A stretch of 64,000 nt of DNA from AC-32 sp963746155 (GTDB taxonomy: Bacteria; Actinomycetota; Thermoleophilia; Gaiellales; Gaiellaceae), in contig CAVVAB010000001.1 in the NCBI GenBank assembly GCA_963746155.1, positions 372,001 to 436,000 on the forward strand. Direction: 5' to 3'. Numbering within the stretch: position 1 is the stretch's first letter; each line of letters opens with the position of its first letter. Below are positions 17,546 through 25,657 of this stretch, piece after piece. Both the position numbers and the translations under genes were made by a program. The notes under the pieces were generated by a model. It was not told where the DNA came from, ran no database searches, and saw nothing but the letters and a program-made list of their open reading frames with translations.

Positions 17546-18894
17546 TTAGAAGCGGACATCCTGCAGGGCTTCAGCTGCCTTGCGATACAGACGCGCCGCG
17601 GTCTGAGCATCGCCGCGGCGGCCAGCAAGGTCGCCCTGTGCCATCCACGCGGCTGCGCGGTGGCTGATCGACTCCAGTTGCTCTGCGCTTGTCTCGGCCA
17701 CACGCAGGGTCTCCTGCGCTTCGTCGAGACGTCCCTGCTCCATCAACGCCCGTCCCAGCACGAGCTGGGTCGGAGCGATGTCGAGCAGGAAATCTTCGCG
17801 GCCTTCGAGGAGGTCGAGCGCGTGCCGCGCCTCCTCCTCGGCCGTCTGCACCTGACCGGTCATCAGGTGCACGTGCGCGAGAGACGAGACGACGTTTGCC
17901 GCCTCGGCGTCGCTGCCTCTGTCGAGCAGCACGCGATATGCGCTCTTCAGGTCCTCGACGGCCTTGTCGGGCTTGCCGAGCTGGAAGTTCAGCCCGCCGA
18001 GGTTGTTGAGCAGGCGCCCGACGTTGCGCTCGTCGTTCAGCTGCTCGTAGTAGGCCTTGGCGCGCTCCGCGTAGCTGCGGGCGAGCACCCAGTGGCCCAT
18101 TCTCTCCGCGACCAGCGACGCCTGGAAGTAGACGTTCGCCATCGTGCGGTGGTCGTCCAGCGCCCGTGCCAGCTCGAGCGCGCGCTCGACGTCCTCGCGC
18201 GCGGCCTCGAGGTCGCGCTGGCGGCGGTAGCACCTCGAGCGCCAGCCGAGAATTCGGATCGCAGCAGGTCGCACGGCAGCCCGGACGTCTCGGCCAGGGC
18301 AAGCGCCTCGCTGAAGAGCCCGACCGCCGACGCGATGCTGGACAGGTGGTACCGGCAGACGCCCATCTGGAACAGGATCTGCCCGCGGTCGACATCCGAG
18401 AAGCCGGGGCCGTCGGCGATCGTCCGGCAGCGCTCGAGCTGCTGCAGCGCCGGCCTGACCTCGCCCCTCTCCATGCGGGCCCAGGCCTCGGTCGACAGCG
18501 AGCGGTACTCGAGCTCGGGCGCCCCGGTGGCGAGAACGGCCGTGCGCGAGTTCTCGAGCTCTTCGATCGCGTCGTCGTACTGGTGAGCGTTGGACAGCGC
18601 CTCCGCCCGGGCGAGCATCGCCTCGACGCGACTCCGCTCGTCGGCGGAGACACCGCGCTCGAGGAACCCGGCGTCGACTCCGAGCCGTGCGGCGAGCCAC
18701 TCGATGGTCTCACGCGTGGGACGGGTCTTGCCGCGCTCGATCTGGCTGACGTACTCCTTCGAGAAACGCTCGCCGGCGAGATCGCTCTGCGTCAGACCAG
18801 CGGCAACGCGCAGCTGCCGGAGCCGCTCACCGAGGCGAGCGCCTGCGGGAGAGGCGGGTGCTTGGGTCTGGGCGTTGAGGGAGATTCGCGGCAT
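17546..18894 (-). CDS. XRE-family HTH regulator with TPR repeats, RRNPP-like (frameshifted)
   Basis: About 449 residues. Residues about 18-75 are a lambda-repressor-type HTH (LGERLRQLRVAAGLTQSDLA, then FSKEYVSQIERGKTRPTRET). The rest is a series of helix pairs of TPR type, for example NVGRLLNNLGGLNFQLGKPD, AANVVSSLAHVHLMTGQVQT and GRALMEQGRLDEAQETLRVA. This HTH plus TPR arrangement and length resemble NprR-type regulators that bind short peptides. An apparent -1 shift lies near 18240. ATG at 18894 was chosen; a TTG at 18936 is possible. The gene is divergent from a structured RNA and followed by a 44-residue exported peptide. Confidence 0.82.
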
Positions 18895-18918
18895 GGTGTC
18901 TTTGGGAAGTGAAACGCA

Positions 18919-18941
18919 TACTTGATTTCGGCGCAAGTGTA
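18919..18941. promoter_or_regulatory. Palindromic operator-like site upstream of the XRE-TPR gene
   Basis: TACTTG - 9 bp - CAAGTGTA forms an inverted repeat of ACTTG/CAAGT, 25-45 bp before the regulator ATG. The same ACTTG core recurs twice at the RNA promoter (19012 and 19025), so it may be a binding site of the regulator. Inference from repetition only. Confidence 0.4.
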
Positions 18942-19011
18942 CCTTCGGCGTAATCCCTCAAAAAGGTCATGTCTGTGCCGGAAACCGAGTGAACTGGCCA
19001 GTCTCAAAATC

Positions 19012-19034
19012 ACTTGACTGAGGTACTTGACTGA
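19012..19034 (+). repeat. Tandem decamer repeat at the RNA promoter
   Basis: ACTTGACTGA occurs twice (19012-19021 and 19025-19034), separated by 3 bp. The second copy contains the -35 hexamer TTGACT. The arrangement suggests a regulator site overlapping RNA polymerase. Confidence 0.55.
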
Positions 19035-19055
19035 TCTGGGGGTCGCCACTATAGT
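19027..19055 (+). promoter_or_regulatory. Strong sigma-70-type promoter of the structured RNA
   Basis: TTGACT (19027-19032), exactly 17 bp, TATAGT (19050-19055). It is the best -35/-10 pair in the window. Predicted start is about 19062. Confidence 0.75.
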
Positions 19056-19061
19056 CAGTCC

Positions 19062-19235
19062 ACCTTGCACCTAGCCGGACGCCAGGCTTACGGTGCAAGG
19101 GGCGCGCCAGAGAGACGGCGACCAGGGTCCGGAGGACGTGGCTGGGCCGCAGAGCCAAGGCCTCCGGGCCGTCGCCTCTCAAGCAGGCGGGCACAACCTG
19201 TAAGCCCCCCGAGCCGCAGCGGGGGGCTTCTTTTT
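19062..19235 (+). ncRNA. Unassigned structured RNA, about 174 nt
   Basis: A region with no credible ORF between a strong promoter and an intrinsic terminator. Element A: a 9-bp perfect stem CCTTGCACC/GGTGCAAGG (19063-19071 with 19092-19100), with inner AGCC/GGCT. Element B: a long rod built from GAGAcGGCGAC/GTCGCCTCTC, then GGTCCGGAGG/CCTCCGGGCC with one G-U pair, then TGGCT/AGCCA, spanning about 19111-19180. Element C is the terminator. No protein gene follows, so a trans-acting RNA is more likely than a riboswitch. It does not show 6S end pairing, the SRP GNRA core, or tmRNA features. It is divergent from the XRE-TPR regulator. Confidence 0.65.
19202..19235 (+). terminator. Rho-independent terminator of the structured RNA
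   Basis: AAGCCCCCC / GGGGGGCTT, a 9-bp stem with a 9-10-nt loop, followed by CTTTTT. The clearest intrinsic terminator in the window. Confidence 0.85.
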
Positions 19236-19261
19236 GGTCCCGAAGCTCCGGACGCTGGTTG

Positions 19262-19644
19262 GACCTAGACGGCAATCCAGCCCGCGCAGACTCCGGGGCT
19301 TCGCCCTCCGCTGCACGCTCCGTCGCTCGATGACGCTCTGGTTGGCCGGGGTACCCCGAAAGAGGGGTTCTCAGGTGGACTCGCGTTCCGCGAAGCTCAC
19401 TACTGCCAATCTCGGGGCGACCAAAACAGCCCGCCCGCGGCATCCGGCAGAAGCGTCCCAGGTATGCCCGGCGGCACCGGACCAGACCTCGCCGTTCTGA
19501 AAGAGAGACCCGCGACTGAGTCTAGGTTCAACGTGAGGCTTGCAAACGCAGCGTGAGCCACGGCGAGCGTTTTCGAGAGCCGGAGCGTGCAGCGGAGGCG
19601 GCATAGCCGCCGGAGTCTGCGCGGGCTGGAATTCCGTCTAGGTC
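19262..19644. mobile_element. MITE-like element with ~75-bp terminal inverted repeats
   Basis: The left end (19262-19338) and the reverse complement of the right end (19565-19644) are near-identical: both begin GACCTAGACGG, then share CCAGCCCGCGCAGACTCCGG, then CTCCGCTGCACGCTCC and finish at ACGCTC. Each arm holds a small inner hairpin (GGCTTCGCC on the left, GGCGGCTATGCCGCC on the right). The ~225-bp interior has no credible ORF. The element is 383 bp with no transposase and no obvious target duplication. It fills the gap between the RNA terminator and the TetR gene. Confidence 0.75.
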
Positions 19645-19655
19645 GAGAGCGCGGG

Positions 19656-20256
19656 CTAGTCGCGCTTGCCGGTCATCCACTCTCGGCGGCTGGCGATGAT
19701 GTCGTCGAACTCGCCGGCGCCGAGGCTGCCGAGACGGTTGTCGATCGTGTTCAGGAGGCCGAGCGAGATGAAGATCCAGGCCTCGGCGTCCGGGTCGCGC
19801 TCGGCGACGATGCCGCCCTCGGCCTGCGACCTGCGGATCACGTCCGCGACGTACTCGTGCACCTCGCGGATCTGGTTGCGGAGCGCCCGGCGGATGTCGG
19901 GGTCGTCCGCGGCCTCGGTCAGCGCCTGGATCCAGAGGTCGACGAGGACGGTCCTCGAGGCGGCCCGCGCCTCCATGTAGGCGTTGCCGATCGCCTTGAG
20001 CCAGTTCGCCGGGTCCTGTTCGCGCAGCGAGCGCCTCGTCCCACATCGCGCGCATGCGCTCCCAGACGGTGTCCAGACAGGCGAGGTAGAGCTCGCGCTT
20101 CGACGCGAAGTGGCGATAGAGGACCGGCTCGGTCACGCCGGTCTCGCGCGCGATCAGGGCCGTGGTCGAGCTGCGGTAGCTGCCCTTTGCGAAGACGCGG
20201 CACGCCGTCTCGACGACCGCCGCGCGTCGCTCGGGCCCTGGGAGTCTGGAGCTCAC
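19656..20256 (-). CDS. TetR-family repressor (frameshifted)
   Basis: About 200 residues. The N-terminal HTH is clear: RAAVVETACRVFAKGSYRSS, TTALIARETGVTEPVLYRHF and ASKRELYLACLD. The C-terminal ligand domain (EARAASRTVLVDLWIQALTE onward) is in the next frame, with an apparent +1 shift near 20030. GTG at 20256 overlaps the stop of the MFS exporter (GTGA), so repressor and pump form one operon with the pump first. Two tandem operator-like repeats sit in front of the pump (21739-21768), which fits autoregulation with derepression by a pump substrate. Confidence 0.87.
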
Positions 20257-21716
20257 TGGGTGACCTCCTGCCCCGCGACCTGGAGCGGAGCCTCCTGCCG
20301 CTCCGGCTCGACCTGCCGGTACTTGCGCACCAGCAGCGCCGCGGCCAGTGCGCCGCCGAGGCAGATCACGGCGCTCACGCGCATGCCGAACGTGAGCCCG
20401 TCGACGAACGCCTGCGGCTGGGTCGCTCCGCCGCGAATGGCAGCCGCGGCACGGTCGGCGACGATCGCGCCGGTGATGCCGATGCCGAGCGCGACGCCGA
20501 CCTGGCGGAAGGTGTTCAGCACACCGGAGGCGACGCCCGCACTCTCGACCGGAGCCGCGCCCATCGCGGCGGCCGACATCGGCGTCATCACGAACGCCAT
20601 CCCGAGGCCTCCGAGGATGAATGCCGGCAGCAGGTGCCAGAAGCTCGTGTGGAGCGAGATCGTCGACAGCAGCAGGCAGCAGAGCGCAACCACGCTCATG
20701 CCTCCGGCCATGAGCCAGCGGGAGCCCACGCGGTCGGAGAGCTTTCCGGCGACCGGGGCGAAGATGACGACCATCAGGGTCCACGGCACGAGGGCGGCGC
20801 CGGCCTGGATCGGCGACCAGCCGAGCAGCGTCTGCATGTAGAGCGGGAAGAAGACGAAGATCCCGAACATCGCCATCGTGACCAGGATGGCGACCACGTT
20901 CGCACCGGCAAACGTGCCGTTCTTGAAGAGCGAGAGGTCGAGCATCGGCAGCCGCTGGTGCAGCTCGAGGAAGACGAACGCCCCGAGGAGGATCGCGCTG
21001 ACGACGAAGAGGCTCATGATCCGCGTCGAGGTCCAGCCGTACTGGTTCGCCTCGATCAGGGCGTAGACGAGCGCCAGCAGCCCGAGCCCTGACGTGAGCA
21101 GCCCCGGAAGGTCGAGCCGCTGCTCACGCGAGGTGTCCTTCGACTCGGGGATGACGATCAGCGCGGCGATCACGCCGCCGATGCCGATCGGGACGTTGAC
21201 GTAGAAGATCCAGTTCCAGGAGATGTGCTCGGTGATCACTCCGCCGAGCAGCGGGCCGATCGCGAGCGCCATGGCCGAGACGCCGGCCCAGACGCCGATC
21301 GCGGTGCCGCGCTCCTTGGCGGCGAACGTCGCGGTGATGATCGAGAGCGTGGCGGGCATCATCAGCGCCGCGCCGACGCCCTGGACTGCCCGCGCTCCGA
21401 TCAGCTCGGCCGCGCTCCCGGAGAGCCCGCAGAGCAGCGAGGAGACCGTGAAGACGACGAGGCCGATGATAAAGATCAGGCGGCGCCCGACGAGGTCGCC
21501 CAGTTTGCCGCCGGTCAGCAGCAGCGAGGCGAACGTCAGCGCGTAGGCCGCAACCGTCCACTCGAGCTCGGACTGGCTGATTCCGAGGTCGCTCTTGATC
21601 GAGGGGAGCGCCACGTTCACGACCGTGTTGTCGAGCATGATCATGAAGAGGGCGAACGAAAGCGCGCCCAGTGTCCACCACTTCTTGTTCTCCTCCGCAA
21701 AGATCCTCGCGCGCAT
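20253..21716 (-). CDS. MFS drug exporter, DHA2 (EmrB/QacA) family
   Basis: 487 residues with about 14 transmembrane segments. The first helix has the DHA2 signature FALFMIMLDNTVVNVALPSI; motif A is GGKLGDLVGRR; motif C-like GVWAGVSAMALAIGPLLGG follows. The family exports lipophilic drugs or metabolites by proton antiport. The adjacent TetR gene and operator repeats indicate substrate-induced expression. The substrate cannot be told from sequence. Confidence 0.9.
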   Translation of the reverse strand: MRARIFAEENKKWWTLGALSFALFMIMLDNTVVNVALPSIKSDLGISQSELEWTVAAYALTFASLLLTGGKLGDLVGRRLIFIIGLVVFTVSSLLCGLSGSAAELIGARAVQGVGAALMMPATLSIITATFAAKERGTAIGVWAGVSAMALAIGPLLGGVITEHISWNWIFYVNVPIGIGGVIAALIVIPESKDTSREQRLDLPGLLTSGLGLLALVYALIEANQYGWTSTRIMSLFVVSAILLGAFVFLELHQRLPMLDLSLFKNGTFAGANVVAILVTMAMFGIFVFFPLYMQTLLGWSPIQAGAALVPWTLMVVIFAPVAGKLSDRVGSRWLMAGGMSVVALCCLLLSTISLHTSFWHLLPAFILGGLGMAFVMTPMSAAAMGAAPVESAGVASGVLNTFRQVGVALGIGITGAIVADRAAAAIRGGATQPQAFVDGLTFGMRVSAVICLGGALAAALLVRKYRQVEPERQEAPLQVAGQEVTQ

Positions 21717-21738
21717 GATCCCCCTCGCGTCCTCGTAA

Positions 21739-21768
21739 GTTAGCCCTCACTAGGTTAGCGGTCACTAG
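21739..21768. promoter_or_regulatory. Tandem TetR-operator-like repeats
   Basis: GTTAGCCCTCACTAG and GTTAGCGGTCACTAG are adjacent 15-bp direct repeats (13 of 15 identical). On the reverse strand the second reads as an imperfect palindrome TAGTGACCGCTA. They lie between the divergent MFS/TetR operon and the acyl-CoA synthetase and could control both. Confidence 0.6.
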
Positions 21769-21783
21769 TCTCAGGCGTCAAGT

Positions 21784-21789
21784 TACGCT
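21784..21789 (+). promoter_or_regulatory. Probable -10 box of the acyl-CoA synthetase gene
   Basis: TACGCT 7 nt before the GTG at 21797; leaderless pattern, 15 bp after the operator repeats. Confidence 0.5.
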
Positions 21790-21796
21790 TGCCCGC

Positions 21797-23750
21797 GTGG
21801 ACGTGATCTGGCGGCCGAGCGACGAGGTTCGCGAGGGGTCCAACGCGATGCGGCTCGCCCGACGGCTCGGATTCGACGACTACTGGGAGCTCGTCCGTTT
21901 CTCCGCGGAGGAGCCCGAGCGGTTCTGGCCGGCGGTGGTCGACGACCTCGGGCTCGAGTTCTCGCAACCGTGGGAGCGCGTTCTCGACGAGTCGCGCGGG
22001 CCCGAGTGGGCGACCTGGTTTGTGGGGGGAAAGCTGAACCTCGCCTGGAACTGCGTGCACCGCTGGGCCCACGGCGAGCGGGCCGGCGCGGAGGCGGCCG
22101 TCTGGGAGAGCGAGGACGGGAAGCACGAAGCGCTCACCTACGCGGAGCTCTCGAACGCGGTGACGCGGTTCGCCGAGGCGCTCGCTGCACTGGGTGTCCA
22201 GAGCGGAGACCGCGTGGCGCTGTTCCTGCCGATGTCGCCACAGGTTGCGATCGCCTCTCACGCCTGCGCCCATCTCGGCGCGATCCAGGTGCCGGTCTTC
22301 TCGGGCTTCGGAGCGCCCGCGATCGCGTCGCGGCTGGTTCACTCGGAGGCGAAGGTCGTCGTCACCGCGGACGGCTCGCTGCGTCGCGGGCGCGAGGTGC
22401 CGATGAAGGCGCTCGTGGACGAGGCGCTCGCGGAGTCGCCGTCCGTCGAGCACGTGGTCGTCTGGCGGCGGCTCGGGGGCGACGTCCCGATGCAGGAGGG
22501 CCGCGACGTGTTCTGGGAAGACGCGGTCGCGGATTGCCCGGGTGAGCTCGAGCCGCTCGAGGTCGACTCCGAGCACCCGTACCTGCTCACCTACACCTCG
22601 GGGACGACCGGCCAACCGAAGGGGGTCGTCCATGTCCAGGGCGGCTTCCTCGTTGCGATCGCACGCGAAGTCGCCTACCAGGCCGACGCGCGGCCCGGCG
22701 ACGTGATCCACTTCGTCACCGACATGGGCTGGATCATGGGCCCGTGGGAGGTGGTCGGCGGCATGGCGCTCGGCTGCACGGTCGTGTTCGCCGAGGGCGC
22801 CCCCGACTGGCCCGCGGCCGACCGGCTCTGGGGGCTCGTCGAGAGCGAGCGCGTCTCGATACTCGGCCTCTCGCCGACGCTCGTGCGTGCGTTGATCCCG
22901 CACGGCACGGAGCTCGTCGAGTCGCACGACCTGTCGTCGCTGCGCGTGCTGGTGACGACCGGCGAGCCGTGGAACCCCGAGCCGTACCGCTGGCTGTTCG
23001 AGCACGTCGGCGGGGGGCGGTGCCCGATCATCAACTGCTCCGGTGGGACGGAGGTCGGCGCGTGCTTCCTCTCGCCCGTGCCGGCCGTGCCGATCAAGGA
23101 GTGCTCGCTCGGCGGGCCTGCTCTGGGGATGGCGATGGACGTCGTCGACTCCGAGGGCCGGTCCCTGCGTGGCGAGGTCGGCGAGCTCGTCTGTCGAAAG
23201 CCGTTTCCGGGGATGACTCGCGGGTTCTGGCGCGATCCCGAGCGGTACCTCGACACGTACTGGCGCCGCCTGCCCGGGGTGTGGGTGCACGGCGATTGGG
23301 CGCTCGTCGACGAGGACGGCTTCTGGTTCCTCCTCGGCCGGTCAGACGACACGCTCAACATCGCCGGCAAGCGGCTCGGGCCGGCCGAGCTCGAGTCGGC
23401 CGTGGTCGCGCACCCGCTGGTGGCCGAGGCGGCGGCGATTGGAGTGCCGCACGAGGTGAAGGGCGAGGTCGCGTGGGTCTTCTGCGCGCTCGTTCCCGGC
23501 GCAGAGCCCTCGGACGAGCTCGCCGCGGAGCTCCGAGCGCTTGCGGGGAAGGAGCTGGGCAAGGCGTTCGCGCCCGACCGGGTGCTGTTCGTCTCGGCGC
23601 TTCCGAAGACGCGCAGCGCGAAGATCGTCAGGCGCGCCGTGCAGCGCGAAGGCGCTCGGCAGCGACCCGGGCGACCTCTCGTCGCTGGAGAATCCGGAGA
23701 CGCTGGACGAGGTGGCTCGGGCGGCAGCGAAGGCGCGCGGCAAGCGGTAG
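21797..23750 (+). CDS. AMP-forming acyl-CoA synthetase, acetyl/propionyl-CoA-synthetase-like (frameshifted)
   Basis: About 650 residues of the ANL superfamily: carboxylate + ATP + CoA to acyl-CoA + AMP. Seen: the ACS N-terminal domain (WATWFVGGKLNLAWNCVHRW), the phosphate loop LTYTSGTTGQPKGVVH, GDWALVDEDGFWFLLGR with the hinge Asp, and the catalytic Lys in KTRSAKIVRR. The last ~35 codons (ALGSDPGDLSSLENPETLDE) are in the next frame; the +1 shift is near 23645. Substrate is unassigned; a second, more typical Acs is at 37324. Operator repeats upstream suggest possible joint control with the TetR/MFS operon. Confidence 0.85.
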
Positions 23751-23823
23751 GTAGAACGGCGCAAGCCCCCGCGAGCTATGGCGGATGCAGGACCTCGGGC
23801 GGGAGGACGATCCTGACGCCACT

Positions 23824-24828
23824 ATGGCCGTCCAAGCCCCGACGCGAACGCTCGAGCTCGACACGATCAGCTCGCACTGGCAGCTCGCGCTCGACGCAGG
23901 CGAGCGGGCGCTGTACGCGGCCGCCGAGTCGCTGCCCGCCGACGAGCTGAGCCACCGTCGAACCCGTCTCGTGGAAGAGCGGCTCGAGGCGGCCCGCTCC
24001 CTCACGCGCCTCGCGCAGATCGAGGTGGTGCACCCCGCGCCGTGGCTCTCTCCGGTTCCGATCGACAACGGCATGCTCGGGCTGCAGGCAACCGTCGCCG
24101 CCTGCCTGTTCGACCTCGACGGCGTCCTCACCGACAGCGGCGTGCTCCACGCCTGGGCCTGGGGCGAGGCGCTCGACCAGTTCCTCCTTCGCGTCAGCGA
24201 GCGCGCCGGGTGGCACTTCATCCCGTTCGACCGCACGGCCGACTACCGCGAGTACATCGACGGGCGCCCGAGGCTCGAGGGCATCCATGCGTTCCTCGGC
24301 AGCCGCGGCATCCGCCTGCCGGAGGGGGACCCCGACGATCCACCGGAGGCGGACACGGCGTACGGGCTCGCGGCGCAGAAGGCCGCGATGCTCTCGCGCG
24401 GACTGCGCAAGCGCGGATCGACGGCGCTGGGCGGCGCGCGCCGCTACCTCCAGGCTGCGGGGCATGCGGGGCTCGGGCGCGCGGTCATCTCCGCGAGCGT
24501 CCACGCTTCCCGGATGCTGGAGCTCGCGGGGCTCGCCACCCTCGTCGAGGCAAGCGTGGACGCCGACGTCATCCACGAGGAGGAGCTCCGCTCCCGGCCG
24601 GCGCCCGACCTGCTTCGGTCCGCCTGCCGGGCACTCGACGTCCAGCCGCACCAGGCCGTCACGTTTACGCAGAGTGTCGCGGGAGTCGCCGCTGGCCGTG
24701 CGGCCGGCCTCGCGGTGATCGGAATCGGCGAAGGCGACGAGGCGGAGCGTCTGCGCGCGTCCGGGGCGGAGCAGGTCTTCCCGTCGCTGCGCGTCCTGCT
24801 CGACCGCAGGCTCACCGGGAACTGCTGA
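23824..24828 (+). CDS. HAD-superfamily protein with altered metal-site residues
   Basis: 334 residues. An N-terminal ~95-residue helical extension precedes a beta-phosphoglucomutase-like HAD domain. Motif I is intact (LFDLDGVLTDSG, nucleophile Asp), and motif II is AVISASVHA. The usual GKPAPD of motif III reads SRPAPD, and the acidic pair of motif IV (normally ED) reads TQ in FTQSVAGVAAGRAAGL. The Mg-binding acidic residues are therefore missing, so normal phosphatase/mutase activity is doubtful. ATG at 23824 was chosen. The gene lies 74 nt after the acyl-CoA synthetase and 19 nt before the SDR. Confidence 0.78.
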   Translation: MAVQAPTRTLELDTISSHWQLALDAGERALYAAAESLPADELSHRRTRLVEERLEAARSLTRLAQIEVVHPAPWLSPVPIDNGMLGLQATVAACLFDLDGVLTDSGVLHAWAWGEALDQFLLRVSERAGWHFIPFDRTADYREYIDGRPRLEGIHAFLGSRGIRLPEGDPDDPPEADTAYGLAAQKAAMLSRGLRKRGSTALGGARRYLQAAGHAGLGRAVISASVHASRMLELAGLATLVEASVDADVIHEEELRSRPAPDLLRSACRALDVQPHQAVTFTQSVAGVAAGRAAGLAVIGIGEGDEAERLRASGAEQVFPSLRVLLDRRLTGNC

Positions 24829-24835
24829 CGCCGAC

Positions 24836-24841
24836 TATCCT
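24836..24841 (+). promoter_or_regulatory. Probable -10 box of the SDR gene
   Basis: TATCCT 6 nt before the ATG at 24848, just after the HAD stop. Leaderless pattern. Confidence 0.45.
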
Positions 24842-24847
24842 CGCCGC

Positions 24848-25612
24848 ATGGCCGACGACCTCACGGGCCAGGTCGCGCTCGTCACCGGCGGTGGGCGCGG
24901 GATCGGCGCGTCGATCGCGCGAGAGCTCGCCTCGGCAGGCGCGCGTGTGGCCGTCGCCGCGCGAACCCGCGCGCAGGTAGACGAGATCGCGCGAGAAGCC
25001 GACGGGCTCGCGCTGGAGGTCGACGTGACCGATCGCGCGGCCGTCGAGCGGATGGTCGACGAGACGGAGAGCCTGCTCGGCCCGATCGACGTCCTGTGCG
25101 CGAACGCGGGCATCGGGGGCAACGCGGAGTTCTGGGAGAGCGACCCGGACGAGTGGTGGAGCGTCTTCGAGGTGAACGTCCTCGGCGTCTACCTGAGCAC
25201 GCGGACGGTCGTCCCGCGCATGCTCGAACGCGGCAGCGGCCGGATCGTGATCACGGGCAGTGGCGCGGGCTACCTCCCGGGCGCGAGCAACACCGCATAC
25301 ACCTCGAGCAAGGCCGCGGTCAACCGCTTCGCCGAAACCCTTGCGCTCGCGCTGAAGGACACGCCCGTCCGCGTGTTCCTGATCAGCCCCGGGCTCGTGC
25401 GGACGGAGATGACGAGCGGCTTCTTCTCGGACGACGCGCCCTGGACGCCACCCGAGCTGGCGCCACAGCTGGTGCGCGTGCTCGCGTCCGGACGCGCGGA
25501 CGCACTCGCAGGCCGCTACCTCCACGCCGAGCACGACGACATCGAGGATCTGATCCATCGAGCCGATGAGATCGAACGTGACGACCTCAACGCGATTCGC
25601 CTCCGCCGCTGA
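24848..25612 (+). CDS. Short-chain dehydrogenase/reductase
   Basis: 254 residues, classical SDR. The cofactor loop is TGGGRGIG at residues 14-21, the structural motif ANAG is in CANAGIGG, the catalytic Ser is in VITGSGAG, and Tyr-Lys is in AYTSSKAAV. The substrate is not predictable from sequence. No neighbouring pathway genes fix the role. Confidence 0.9.
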   Translation: MADDLTGQVALVTGGGRGIGASIARELASAGARVAVAARTRAQVDEIAREADGLALEVDVTDRAAVERMVDETESLLGPIDVLCANAGIGGNAEFWESDPDEWWSVFEVNVLGVYLSTRTVVPRMLERGSGRIVITGSGAGYLPGASNTAYTSSKAAVNRFAETLALALKDTPVRVFLISPGLVRTEMTSGFFSDDAPWTPPELAPQLVRVLASGRADALAGRYLHAEHDDIEDLIHRADEIERDDLNAIRLRR

Positions 25613-25657
25613 CCTTCGCGGCGAGAGGTTTTCGACTGATAGTCTAAAACTACGACC

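Noticed and set aside
19062..19235. 6S RNA, SRP RNA, tmRNA or a riboswitch
   Set aside because: No 5'/3' end pairing with central bubble, no GNRA SRP core, no tmRNA ends, and no gene downstream to regulate.
19262..19644. Small ORFs within the MITE
   Set aside because: They are short, biased in composition and overlap the inverted repeats; no ribosome site or known domain.
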